In this document: positions 1 to 11,058 of the stretch, piece after piece
Position numbering within the stretch: position 1 is the first letter of the stretch
How the letters are laid out: every line of letters starts with the position of its first letter
NCBI GenBank assembly: GCA_051453625.1
Contig: JBOZIK010000001.1
Coordinates: 239,722,906-239,786,905 of the forward strand
Origin: Welwitschia mirabilis
Taxonomy: Eukaryota; Gnetophyta; Gnetopsida; Welwitschiales
Direction of reading: 5' to 3'
Length of the DNA stretch: 64,000 bases
Notes under the pieces: model-generated
The model's input: the letters and a program-made list of their open reading frames with translations, nothing else
Databases searched by the model: none
What the model was told of the DNA's origin: nothing
Made by a program: the position numbers and the translations under genes

Positions 1-2
1 NN

Positions 3-790
3 TCTCTCTCCAACTATATTTGAATTATTTATTGATGGACTCGAAGTTTGGATGCAAAAGCTACTAGCTCAATATGTAATCACAACTAAAGATAGTCATG
101 TTAGACATTATCTATATGCTAATGATGTTTTAATTGCAGACTCAAAATATGAACTACAACAAATCCTTAACACTCTCAATGGATTTTCCTAGTATTTAGA
201 AATGAAATTCTATGTACAAAAACACATGGTCATGGTGTGTGGCACACATAATAATGAATGTAATTTTACTATAAGCAATAAGCACTTGGATATAATGTTC
301 TCTTATAAACATCCTGGCATAAAAATCTCATGCAATTACAAATGAGACAAATGCATTTCTAGAAGAGTTTAAGTGAAAGAAAATCCATTTTCATCTTAAA
401 AAGAAAATGTAGAAAGGAATACATATCATCTTGGAAAATTCAAAAGCAACTCTATCATGCTATTTTCCAACCAATTATTCTTTACAAATGTGTTGTTAGA
501 GGGTCCTAATCTAATAAATAAATACTAGAAATAAAGAAAGAAATTTAGAAGTTATTCGTATTAGAGGAATTCAAAAGTGAAGAGATAGACATAATACGAT
601 ATTATGCTACTTAATGCAAAGATGATTCCCTTAGCAGTTGAATCTATTTGTCAATTTATAGCATACAGTCATAATATTTTTAAAGTCACAACAGATAAAT
701 ACTCAAAAAGAGTGATGTTAGTAACTCGGGATAAAGAATGGTTTTGTGTCAGATTTCTATGGCTTAATAAATCACGTACTCAATAGAGCA
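3..790 (+). pseudogene. Non-LTR (LINE) reverse transcriptase fragment, cut by window edge
   Basis: Broken reading on the plus strand matches the later half of a non-LTR retrotransposon reverse transcriptase. A PLSPTLF-like block (SLSPTIFELFIDGLEVW) is at 3-55, followed by the catalytic-site relative LYANDVLIADS near 110-145 (canonical YADD, here YAND). After it comes the usual palm/thumb continuation ending in a KxxVMV-like motif near 215-240. The reading continues with frame changes to about 790. The style (short linker, SYKxxGI near 300) recalls RTE-like rather than L1-like LINEs, but this is a guess. The 5' part lies outside the window. Several stops and frameshifts make it a dead copy. 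Confidence 0.7.
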
Positions 791-1809
791 TTTTCTATTG
801 TGATTGTAAATAAGTTCACAAGATTATGACACAAAAGGTGCTCTAGAATCCTTAGGAGAACACAAAAGGAAAGAAATATTTCTACCTAAACAGCATCAGA
901 AGAGGTTTTAATATAAAGCAAAACTATTTAATAGTTCCTATTCCTCAACATTTGTGATGAATTATCAGCAGAGAAAGCATGGGTTTTCCTATAATATCCT
1001 TCACTTAAGCACATAAGATACATGTGAAATATTATAATTACCAATCTAAAGGTTTTATGTCAAAATGTACAAAGAATACTTAGAAACTATGTTGATTTTG
1101 TTTTCAAATCTTATTGCATGTACATTTTTCAATAGATCATTAGTGTCTATGAACATAATAAAATTTTGATTTTAGTTTTAGCATGAAACATTAAATAATT
1201 ATTCCAAACACATCGTGGTATAATGATAGAGCTAAATGAATGAATCCTATGCTTCTTGAGATGGTAAGAGTAATACCCATCTACAAGAAAAAGCACATTA
1301 TAACTTGTGAACAAACTATGAATTTAGTATTTAATACTTAAAACTACTTAGGTCATGATAACTGTGCACACGCTAAATTATAAAGGGATTCCACTAGATA
1401 AATGTGAGAAAAGATTCTAGCGTCTAGTGAGGAAGTTAATCCTTTCAATGTAGTGTCGTAGTAGAAAATTAAGAGTCATCTCCCTATTAGCTTTATCAGT
1501 TTTCTTTTCTCATGAAGGAGGACAAAATCAAGAATTGGGATGATATTAAAAAGGTTAATCTCCTATATGAAAACAATCATTTTAGTAGCTATGCTAAAGG
1601 TTTTTGTTGGATACACTCTTGAGATGAATGGTGAAACCATGAGCATATCCGTAAATACTTTCCTACGTCATGGGCATTATGAAGCCTATAAAGTTTATAA
1701 GGAGATTCACTCAAATGAAGCAAGCAAATCTAGTACTTACAATAGGATGTTCATTAAGAAAGGGAGGAAAAAAGAAGGATCAATATAATATTTATTTCAT
1801 TTATTGTTT
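791..1809. other. No recognisable gene
   Basis: AT-rich DNA with stops in all frames. A short open stretch at 1540-1788 has no family I recognise. By position it could be a decayed integrase-to-RT linker of the copia element that follows. Confidence 0.3.
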
Positions 1810-3310
1810 AAAACCAATCAAGTGTAAGGATTTAAATGAATATCTAAAATGGTGAGATGTTATGTACATAGAATATGAAGCATTGATCAAAAATGTAGCA
1901 AGGAAACTCATAGCTTTACCTCTTCACAATAAAGTGATAGGGAAAAATTGGTTTTCAAAAAAAAAGGTATAAAGTAGATGCAATAGTTAACAAGTGTAAG
2001 GCAAAATTAGTAGCAAAACAAAACTCTTTACACCTCTAGCTAAGTTGCAGATAATTTGGATGTTGGTTTCTTTGCTGGCTCATAAAGGAAGGAAGATACA
2101 TTAGCTTGATGTAAAAACTACATTTCTAAATTAAAATCTTGCAAAGGCATTATAAATGATTCAGATAGAAGGTTTCAAGTTAAAAGAACGTAAGTATAAG
2201 CTGGGAAAATCCAAGTCTTTATATAGTTTAAAGCAGACATCAAGTTCTTGGTACATTAAGATGAAGTAAAGCTTAATGGAATAGAAATTTAAAATGTATG
2301 ACAACTAGGATACACATGTGACTTTGTTTATAAATCATTTAAAGAGTAGGATTACATATCTTATTATATTTGTGAATAACATTTTAGTAAGTGGAGATCA
2401 TAAAAAGGGCATTCTAAATGTAAAGAAATATATGGTCAAACAATTTAATATCATCAATCTTGAATCGATGAAATAATATCTAAGTGTGGAAATACTTCAA
2501 GAGAATGAAATGTTTTCATTATGTCAATATAAATATGTTGATGAGATATTGGATTACTTTGGAATATGTGATGCAAATACAGTTACAACTTTAATGGAGC
2601 AAAATCTTAATGTTGACTACAGATGAAAACTCTCAAAATGCAAATGAAACTCTTTACCACAGATTGGTTGGAAACATGGTATATATCATCAATATTTAAT
2701 GTGATGGATCATATGTAAACAAAATATTAACAAAGTACATGACGAAGCCCAAGAAAATCCATTTCCACTCAATCCTAAAACCCTTTATTACCTTTAAAAA
2801 ACTTACAATGTTAGTTTAAAGTATAAATAAAATGAAAGTCCAACCTAGAAAAATTTTTGATTTAGATTTTGGTGAATGCTAAAACACAAGGAGATCAACA
2901 ATAGGTTACTTAATTTTTTGAGATCTTGTCTCATCTTCTTGAAATCCAAGTAAGAAAGAATAGTAACAAATTCATTACAAAGGAAAAATAATTTATTTCT
3001 TTTAAAACAAGTAAGGTATTATGAATGTGGAGATCATTGGAAACATTTAGACCTCACCCAGAAAATTCCAAAAAAGTTGTATGTGAATAATCAATTAGTT
3101 ATCCACATGATGAAAAATCTAATACTTCATAATTCCATAAGTCATATTCAAACAAAGGTTTACATGATATATGAAGTTGCTCAAAATGGACTTATTAAAG
3201 TGTAACATGTTCTAACATTAGAACAAGTTATAGATAGTTAGATTAAGCCTCTTAGATAAGTCAAGTTTGAATAGTTTAGAGATCACATAAATTTAAGCAG
3301 CACATTCTCT
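1810..3310 (+). pseudogene. Ty1/copia pol remnant: reverse transcriptase and RNase H
   Basis: Plus-strand reading with many stops and frameshifts follows the copia pol order. EYEALIKNVARKLIALP at about 1876-1925 is the start of the RT domain, followed by KVIGKNWFSKK. DVKTTFLN (about 2109-2135) corresponds to the DVKTAFLNG motif. FVNNILVSG near 2370-2395 stands where YVDDMLI(V)G normally lies, so the catalytic aspartates are lost. NNQLVIHMMKN near 3090-3120 is the RNase H DNQSAIHLAKNP motif, and a terminal RxxxGxxxL-like tail ends near 3300. Gag, protease and most of integrase are missing. It would have served element reverse transcription and is now non-functional. Confidence 0.85.
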
Positions 3311-3502
3311 TAGAGAATTTTTCTTCTGCATGATGGAGTAGCTGGTAATTTAAGGCCACCTTAGCCACTTGATATATAGGTTGATACGTCTCTCTAGGGA
3401 CTCCCATTTCTTAAACAAATCAATATATTTGTGTGTTTATATCTGTATGTACATGTTTATGTATCTTAGTCTCTTCGATATTTACACAAATCCTCTAAAC
3501 TT

Positions 3503-3513
3503 ACAAGGGAGAT
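3503..3513 (+). other. Candidate polypurine tract and start of copia 3' LTR
   Basis: ACAAGGGAGAT followed directly by TG at 3514, about 200 bases after the RNase H tail. This is the usual spacing and sequence type for a copia polypurine tract and 3' LTR start. The far end of the LTR was not located. Confidence 0.45.
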
Positions 3514-5769
3514 TGAAAATCTTGGTGTACATTGTAATCACATAAGATTATGTTGAAAACATGTACAATATGCATGGTTGAATTAATATGATAGAATATC
3601 TCAAAAAAATGATGATTCAAATGCATTAATATGATGCATGAATGCACCCATCTAGGTCCATATTAGGCATCCTTTGGCAAGCATTCTTGCATTCATTTTG
3701 AATAATTTGTTGTGGAATATTGAGTTATACTTCTTGTAACAGAGGCATTTTTACTCAGCTAATAAATATTTCTAATTGATTTTTAATATTTCTCGTTTCT
3801 TTCTACTTTTCATTAATCAAGATAACTAACATGACCTCCAACTAATAGATACTACTACAGGATATGAAGCACACTTTAACCTCGCTTTACAAGATCCATA
3901 AAGTAACTGTAAATTCTACTACTTTACGATATGTAGTAATAAATTGATATCATTTTATGAGTGCTTGATGAATAATATTCAAGGATATCTTAAGAAATAT
4001 GCCTTAATGGCCAAGATAAAAGTTAGTAATATTAAAATAAAAACTAGGGTTTTCAGTTGTAATATAAGCAAGCCTAATTTTCATTCTTTCACAAGGATCA
4101 CAAGGGAATTTCAAGGCTTACAATCATTCCTTCACAAAAGACAAAATAATTAAAAACAGAGTAAAGTATACTTAAAAGGAGATGTAAAAATAATAGATAA
4201 TAACTTCTCCTCCAAAGAATTCCAAATAATCATTTATAAGAGAAACAATCAAGTTAGTCTAACTAAAGGAAACCACAAGAATTAGTATTATTTCCTTAAC
4301 CCAAAATGAGAGATCATTGCGCAACGAAGTGTTTTATAAGAAAGATTACTTTCTACAAATCTCAAATGTCATGAGCACAACTAAAAAATCTTTTGATATC
4401 AAAACAATATCATCAACGTTTAGAGATGAATCATCTTAACAATGCAATGTAGAAAATAAAAAGCATGAAAATGTTATAGACCTAACATACCAATCATCTA
4501 GCTTAAAAAACCTTAGCCAAAGGTTGAAAGAATCAAACTCAAGTACATAAATGAGAAAATAATATTTGAAGTGAATATTTCAATGCAAGTAAACATACAC
4601 TTAACCGACAATGCAGATACTATTGCAAACAACAATTAGGTAAGCCTTCATCATGTTAGTAGAAGCCATAATGGGATCAATGAAAAATGACCTAAAAATG
4701 CTAGTAGAAAATCAAGGCAATGCCAACATGAAGAAAAGGGTGATTGGATGACATCTAAACCTGGATGGAGGTTGTTCTTTTATATCCTTGGTGCTAGGGC
4801 TTTACATGCTAGTTGACTTTCTTCATACATTAAGGTTGATTGAATCTAACTAAAGCATCGCTTAATCATTAAGATTAATCAAGTCGATCCTTGTTGCGAC
4901 TTTCCTAATTTTTTGGCATTTAATTAACTTTAATCCATCTCTGTCAATTTAAAGTTCAATGGGTAATTTTTATTCTAGCTTTTGCAAGACCCACCATGCT
5001 TCAAAATGTTGGTAGCACCGTGGATCTAATGATGACAACATTTTGTTTGCAATCTAGATATTTAGCCAAACTCCAAACAATATATCATGACTTGTATATT
5101 AAATATTAGGTAACAACCTTCATAAATAATTAGGATCAAAGGCCAACTAGTAAAAAAAAAAAAATTGATTGCCAAAGATGGCATTTGTAGCCTCAAAACA
5201 ATTAATTCACTAAAATTTAAGGGACAAAATTGTTAAAAGTAAACTGTTAAAAAGTATTTCCCTCAAAATCCCACTCCTTTTAAAGAAGGCATCTCCAAAG
5301 TTTTCCCTGAGGGGTATTCCCATGTTAAGAGGGAAATTGCTAACGCATAATAAGTCATACACCAAGGTCCTACCCTCTAAGCTCAAGTAATGTCATTTTA
5401 ACTAGCTTTAATCATGTTTTATCTCACTTAAAATTCTTGTGACACATGACACCATCTTGTTCATTCACCTAAGAATTAGTTTAGTTTAGTAAATAAAGCC
5501 AACTTGTTTGGTTGCTTTTCCATCTCATTTACACACCTTCGATTCTGTTGAATTACCAATTAATCTTGTAGATTTATCAATTCAATTTTTAATTTAGTTT
5601 AGGCAGATTTCATTTAAGCATATTTCTCTAATTTGTCTTCCATTCTTTCCACTTAGCTCTAGCATGAACTTCACCATAAATTCAAGCAAGCTTTATCATT
5701 TTGAAATTAATGAATAAGTGATTAGTTTGCTATTCTAATATTATCTTCCTCCACTGTGTTTTGACATGT
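3514..5769. other. AT-rich non-coding DNA, probably LTR remnant then unassigned
   Basis: The first few hundred bases probably belong to the copia 3' LTR starting at 3514. Beyond that I see no domain, array or paired repeat. The 69-codon open stretch at 3944-4153 has no recognisable content. Confidence 0.3.
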
Positions 5770-6620
5770 TTTGACAAGTTATACTAAGGTGATCAGGTGA
5801 TCGATAATTTAATCATTGGAGAAGATGAATAGAGAATTGTAAAAGTGATGAAAGACCTTGCAAAGTGATTTGAAATCACAAATTTCTGATTAATATAATG
5901 CCATCTCTATGTGGAAGTGACTAAAGCAAGTAATCAAATATTTTTAAATCAATCAAGTGCATTGGTATTATAATGGAAAGTTTGTTATAAATAATGCGGA
6001 AATACTGTCTCAACCAATAGGACAAAATCTAAAGTTAACTACTAATAAAAAGACACTAGATGCAAATGAGACGGAGTATTGCAAATTAGTTAAAGCTCGA
6101 TACATGTCATATAAACTAAGATCGACACATTATAGGCAGTTATGGTGTTAACCAAATATATAGCTAAACCAACATAATGTTACAAGAATGTGGTTGTTAG
6201 GGTCTTGAAGCATCTAAATTGAACAATAAATTTCTATTTCAACAAATAACTTGGAAGCATTCTTAAACCTAGACTTGAATATTGTCAAAAACATTAAAAA
6301 TTCTACAATAGGTTCCCTAACATTCGTAGTAGCTTTTCACTTATTTCTTGGAGATTAAAACTACAATAATAATAGATTTGTTAGCCATTATAAAATATGT
6401 GACCACATGTAAAATAAGCAAGGAAATGAAATGGATAAGAAACCTTCTAAAAATTCTAAACCTTCCACAAAAAGAAGCGACAAAGCTATATCTTGATAAT
6501 GGATTTACAATTTCCATAACAAACAATTCCATAATTCATGACAGAACAAAGTACATTACAACCAGAGTCCACCACATGATACGAAAACTGTTTCACAATG
6601 TCATGATAAAGATGTAATAT
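5770..6620 (+). pseudogene. Second Ty1/copia pol remnant: RT end and RNase H
   Basis: Plus-strand reading with frameshifts. IIGEDE near 5815 and a KVMKDLAKWFEIT-like block (5840-5880) match the segment after the catalytic YVDD of copia RT. IFLNQS (about 5938-5960) matches the following conserved stretch. QNLKLTTNKKT and the YCKLV block near 6020-6100 match the TPMxxNLKL...YRSLVG segment. The open frame at 6348-6617 carries KEMKWIRNLLKIL and LYLDNGFTISITNNSIIHDR, the RNase H core with aspartate and histidine kept, then RTKYI...HHMIR. It is a different copy from the one at 1810-3310, with similar downstream DNA (6720-6830 resembles 3320-3410). Confidence 0.85.
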
Positions 6621-7121
6621 GATTAATTTATAAATCACATTACAAACATTCTCATGAAGTTGCTTGGCAAAAATAAGGTTTTAATAGTTCAAAGGTCATC
6701 TTAGGGTTAGTAGCATAAGTCTTCTTAAGACAATAAGAGAGAGTCTACATGAAGATTGGCTATTTAGCATTTAAGGTCACATAGGCCTCATAGGTTAGGG
6801 CTTGAGATTTTTCTCTCAGGACGCCACATTCCTCAAGAAATATTTCCTTTCTAAGTATTGCTATAGCCAAAGGATCAACCCTGTTATCCATTTGTATAAT
6901 TAAAACATTTCACACTTAAAGAGATTAAATTCACATATCCTACAACTTACTTATCAAGGCTATCATTATATTAACAAATATAAAAGCTTAACCACTTGTA
7001 AGAGTGAACTCATTAATTATTTAATTAAGGAAGAACCCTAATAAAACTGCCGTATAACCCTACACGTATAGGTTAATAAGAAAGTAATTGATGTGTTATC
7101 ATTCCATACCATTTTTCTATT
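6621..7121 (+). repeat. Probable copia LTR-derived DNA
   Basis: Lies between a copia RNase H remnant and a primer-binding-site-like sequence. Parts around 6720-6830 resemble 3320-3410, downstream of the other copia copy. LTR ends are not resolved. Confidence 0.35.
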
Positions 7122-7140
7122 TGGTATTAGAGATTAGCCA
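7122..7140 (+). other. Primer-binding-site-like sequence (initiator tRNA-Met)
   Basis: TGGTATTAGAGATTAGCCA resembles the TGGTATCAGAGCC primer site used by many plant copia and gypsy elements. It suggests that the preceding DNA ends a 5' LTR and that a leader followed. No gag is recognisable downstream. Confidence 0.4.
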
Positions 7141-7899
7141 TTGGTCTTCTATCATAGCAAATAAATACCGCCTGGTTGCACTTGCAGTTTCTTGTTTGTT
7201 TTAGACATCCTGCTCCATTTCAGTCCCCCACTCTACGAACATTACGAATCAAAAGGAAATACTCATTAGATAAGTCTAATATAAAAAGTCAACTTTTTCC
7301 ATAAGATAATCTATGTAAAATGATGGTTTAGAGTAACTGGTATTACACATTTGTACTCATCTTTTATTATCTTCAAGATCCCCAGTGAAAAATACTATTA
7401 TACTAACAAACCCTTAATGCTTAATGCTTTATCATATAGGTTAAAGGGGGAGTTTCATAAATTTCTTTTTAAGGCGAGGTCCATAAAATTTTTTGTTGTT
7501 TCGGTTTTGGCTGAATTTGGCTAGATTTGTGACTAACGATAAATTAGGAGCATTGGATGAGTGCTCCGACATTCGACAACAGACAACGTGATTCTGATGA
7601 CTCTTAGTATGTTTTATTTTAGTGCCTTTCCTTTAAAATTATCTTCCTCGAGCAGCTAAATTCACATAAGTAGGGAACATGATTCTTCTCACACAAAATC
7701 CAACAACATAAACATTTTGAACTTACATTTGAAAACCATTCTACTCGACCAAAACCTTTATTCATTTTTGTAAGTAATATGCACATATGCCCAGAATGTA
7801 TAAAATCTATGCTAGAGCAGCAACATTTATAAACGAGACAAGCCTAAAAGATCACGTTAAAGCCAAATCCCAACCATAGCACTTGATTTCATGGGGACG
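7141..7899. other. Unassigned AT-rich DNA
   Basis: No open frame, repeat or motif that I can support. Composition begins to shift toward the gene island after about 7450. Confidence 0.3.
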
Positions 7900-8192
7900 T
7901 CGTCGTTAAGAGTTCATACTTTCCCAACTAAGAAAAGATTTTATGATTCTCAAAAACTCCAAAAGTTAAAAACTGAACAAAGCAATTCAAAAGTGGAAGT
8001 TTGCTCGTTAACTGTGTGCATACACTTCTGAAGCCTTAAAACATAAAAGGAGCTTTGAAGTCCCTCGAAGGCACGTCCATGCCCGTAATTACAAGTCAAT
8101 GGAACAAATGATGTGTGATCATGAACTTCAAGGCCTAAGATTTCACACCCTTTACAACGCATCACGTTAATTATGAAATAAGCACAGGATAT

Positions 8193-8449
8193 CACGTGCC
8201 TTGGCTTTGCGTTTAGCTGTCGCTTAAACTCTGCGCATTCCCATAAATTTAAAAGCCCCACTTTATTGTTGATTTGTACCATTTTCAGGATTGTTTTTAA
8301 GGTTTAGAATATAAATTACAAACGCAGATATATCAGAAAAGCAAGCAGTTTTTGACCGTCTTTGAGAAACGCGAAAAACGCAAACATGTCGTCGCGCAAG
8401 CTCACCCCGGTCGGCGTCCCTATCGCCAAATAGCGAAAGCAGGCACGTG
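8193..8449. promoter_or_regulatory. Pair of G-box (CACGTG) motifs
   Basis: Perfect CACGTG hexamers at 8193-8198 and 8444-8449 in the GC-richer island, 110-365 bases upstream of the ATG at 8557. G-boxes bind plant bZIP and bHLH factors. Two copies this close may be regulatory, but a hexamer is weak evidence alone. Confidence 0.25.
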
Positions 8450-8556
8450 TCTAGACATAGCCCAGGCATTGTGAATGCTCGCCGGAGTCGTCACTTTCAG
8501 GATTTTCAGGACATGTACTCACCTTTCGAAATAATCAATGCATGTAAGTACATAAC

Positions 8557-8640
8557 ATGGGAGGCAGTTTAGCTTCTTCGGCTTCAAAAGCCCTATATTC
8601 AACGCTAGCAAGAGAACGAACCTCCGTCACGAAACAGATG
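8557..8640 (+). other. Candidate first coding exon of an unidentified gene
   Basis: An ATG at 8557 opens a serine/alanine/arginine-rich reading (MGGSLASSASKALYSTLARE...) that resembles a mitochondrial targeting sequence in composition. It meets a consensus-like splice donor (ATG|GTAAGG) at 8640/8641. The unspliced frame ends at 8808. I do not recognise the protein and found no convincing next exon, so this may be chance in GC-richer DNA. Confidence 0.15.
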
Positions 8641-10032
8641 GTAAGGGCACTTGACGGAGCTGCGGCAAGTACCCTTCCATCAAAAAAAAGAATGGCATCA
8701 AAAATAAACAAAGCCTGGAGATTCTCGGCCATCAATGTCTCTCTGAATTTTCATTTTCTACGGGAAAATTGGGGCAAACAGGCTTTGATATCGAAGTTCC
8801 AAAAGTAGCGTAAATTAAAGTCATTATTTATCGTTGTTGAGTTGCCGCCTTGGAGGTCAAGTGAACCACAGACGTAATACTACCAGAATCTCTCTCTTTT
8901 CAGAGGCGCGCTTTTTCTCTTTTGCTTAAAAAAGAGATTTCGTCCCAACGCCTACCTACAATTGTACCATCCAGCATACGAAAGAAACATCCTCCAAGCA
9001 TCCCATTGAAAAAGTAACGAGGAAAGATAAGTGCTCCACTACACCCATCACACAACAAATTTCGAAATCCGCAGTTCACCGATTTTAGCTTTGCCAGAGG
9101 CGAGAACTGGAGAAAAGGACTCTTTTTTTGGTCCTGCGCCACCTTTCACCAAACAATGTTGACCAACACTGAAGATAGTTGGTGAAACAGTGACCAGAAA
9201 CCCTCTACTTATATTAAACAATTGGGTGGAAGTGCCGTCTACATCGCTGAGAAGGTGCTGACCCACCCTCTAAAATCTCGTCGATCGACAAGGAGGTTAC
9301 AGCGCTCCTCCGAAGTACCGACTTAACCCACTTGCCCTCCATGCAAGCCTCGTTTACCCCGCTTCAGGCTGCACTCTCAGCTCCCAAGCCGAGGTCTCCT
9401 CCTCCGGCTAAAAACACCCTCCAAGTGCGAACCAGAGACCGCATGTCTGCTTGCCTTCACGAGGCTGGAGAATTTTGTTTTCTCAACAGAAAAAGCATGA
9501 TAACTTTAGCTCACTTCGAATATCCTATGCTCCACACCAGAGCGCATACTCAATTCCCTCCATTCCCCCCTCGTAAGCACACCCAACCAAGTGGTTCCCA
9601 GTTCGCGTCCCTAATACACGCCACGCCTATCGTGTTCATTCCGAAACCAGAGTCTTGAATGTTTTGCAGAGTCGTCTCTTAACAATCTCTTAACAAACTA
9701 AAGCATTAAAGTAGAAATCTTAAAAAAAGAAATACAAAAGTGTGTACAGCCGCTCTCATTATTAATCTTATTCTACGGAAATGAAAGAAACTACCTTTCC
9801 GTTGAATGAACGATTCAGTGTTTGTGTCTAGGCCTAAGCAAATACACCAATTTCTTCCAATATCTATCAGTTACTCGGTACTGTTTCCTCTCAAAACCCA
9901 GGAGGAGAAATATAGTACTAGCAAAATGAAGTGTTTCATTTGCCAGATGATGAGGAAATAACAAACGTTTCACCTGACGAGAGACGCAAACTAATTACAG
10001 AATATGCATAAAGAATGCCTTACTACTTCCCT

Positions 10033-10944
10033 TCAGTCATCTGCAGGGCGGAGCGGAGAACTCCAGGCGGTCCAAAGATGATCGGCAACGAAGCCCATGA
10101 TATCGGGAAACATCCGACGCATTAAACTCCGGCCTCCGAAAAGACAAACGCCAGGGCGGGCGGACGCCGTTTGACGTTCAGTTGCCCCATCCTCTGCAAC
10201 ACCTCCTTCAAAAGCCAAAGGAACAACCTGCTTAGCCTTGAGAGCCAGCTTCGGCTCCTCTTCCCTCGCTGCCTCTTTATCAGAGCTGCTTCGGAACCTA
10301 GTTATGTTGCCAACGCTATCAATAACGGCTTTCTCTTCCTTCCCAGACCTGGCCAACCCCTTACCGCTGCGATTCTTTCCTTTTCCTGCGTTCTCCGCGG
10401 CTGTAATCTCCTCGAACAAGTCGATAGCTTCATGAATAAGCTCCCGGCTCGGAGAAGCATTCCAGCGCGACCAAAAACTTGTGTAGCACTGAAAGCAGCT
10501 GCATTCAAACGAAGGAGAATGATTTCGCAGACCGGTCGGGCCTCCGGAACAAGCAGAACCATTTGAAACCGCGCGTTTATTTGTATTCTTGGAGTCGCGG
10601 TTTCTGCCAGAAGAGCTGCGTCGAGGCAACGCATCATTTTCTAGAAACGGCTTCAAAGTGGAATCAGCTGAAGCTTCAGGAGACCAAGAAGGCGTTTCGT
10701 CGTCAAGTTCTGGGACTGCTCCCTTAGTGTTCTTTCGGAGCCTTCGGTGGCTTTTCATCTCAATCTCCGCAGGCACGTCCGGCGAGCGGGCAATCAAATA
10801 AGCGAGAACTTCTTGGTCCTCTGGCGGCAGCGCGGCGCTTAAGGCGGCCACGGCCACAGGCAGGATGCGGAGCACGGAGTAAGCATCGCGGAACGAGGAC
10901 GCAGATGGGTGAACCCTGCCCCCCTTTCGACAAAGGTTCTTCAT
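10033..10944 (-). CDS. Conserved plant protein of unknown function
   Basis: The start is the first in-frame ATG (10942-10944), giving 303 residues and a TGA stop at 10033-10035. The frame is open 5' to 11118 without an ATG; at 11058 the codon is TTG. The true N-terminus may therefore be longer through an upstream exon. That extension is basic and alanine-rich.

Residues 13-54 form a hydrophobic block ending in LPPEDQEVLAYLIARS. Residues 146-179 hold a cysteine/tryptophan motif, FECSCFQCYTSFWSRWNASP, then SRELIHEAIDLFEE. Residues 271-296 end with a MFPDIMGFVADHLWTAWSSP-type tail. I recall this three-block layout from a land-plant family of unknown function. There is no signal peptide or clear membrane segment. 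The middle is charged and low-complexity. The cysteines could bind metal (inference). No stops or frameshifts interrupt it, unlike every other protein trace in the window, so it is probably live. Confidence 0.8.
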   Translation of the reverse strand: MKNLCRKGGRVHPSASSFRDAYSVLRILPVAVAALSAALPPEDQEVLAYLIARSPDVPAEIEMKSHRRLRKNTKGAVPELDDETPSWSPEASADSTLKPFLENDALPRRSSSGRNRDSKNTNKRAVSNGSACSGGPTGLRNHSPSFECSCFQCYTSFWSRWNASPSRELIHEAIDLFEEITAAENAGKGKNRSGKGLARSGKEEKAVIDSVGNITRFRSSSDKEAAREEEPKLALKAKQVVPLAFEGGVAEDGATERQTASARPGVCLFGGRSLMRRMFPDIMGFVADHLWTAWSSPLRPADD

Positions 10945-11058
10945 AACAGCGCTAAATTTCTTATCCCTGGCTGCTGCTGCTGCTTCTTCGGCTTTGATTC
11001 TCTTTCTTGCCTTTGGTGTATTCTTATTCGTTTGCTGAGGAAAAACGCAGACCTCCAA

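Noticed and set aside
9332-9658. 108-residue plus-strand frame
   Set aside because: Starts at TTG. Minus-strand frames at 8900-9266 lie nearby, and none has a recognisable domain.
10171-10801. Several frames of 65-131 residues inside the conserved gene
   Set aside because: Shadows of the 10033-10944 coding frame.
10945-11058. N-terminal 38 codons of the longer frame of the conserved gene
   Set aside because: Starts at TTG, not ATG, and no upstream in-frame ATG occurs before the TAG at 11119-11121. Kept only as a possible extension.
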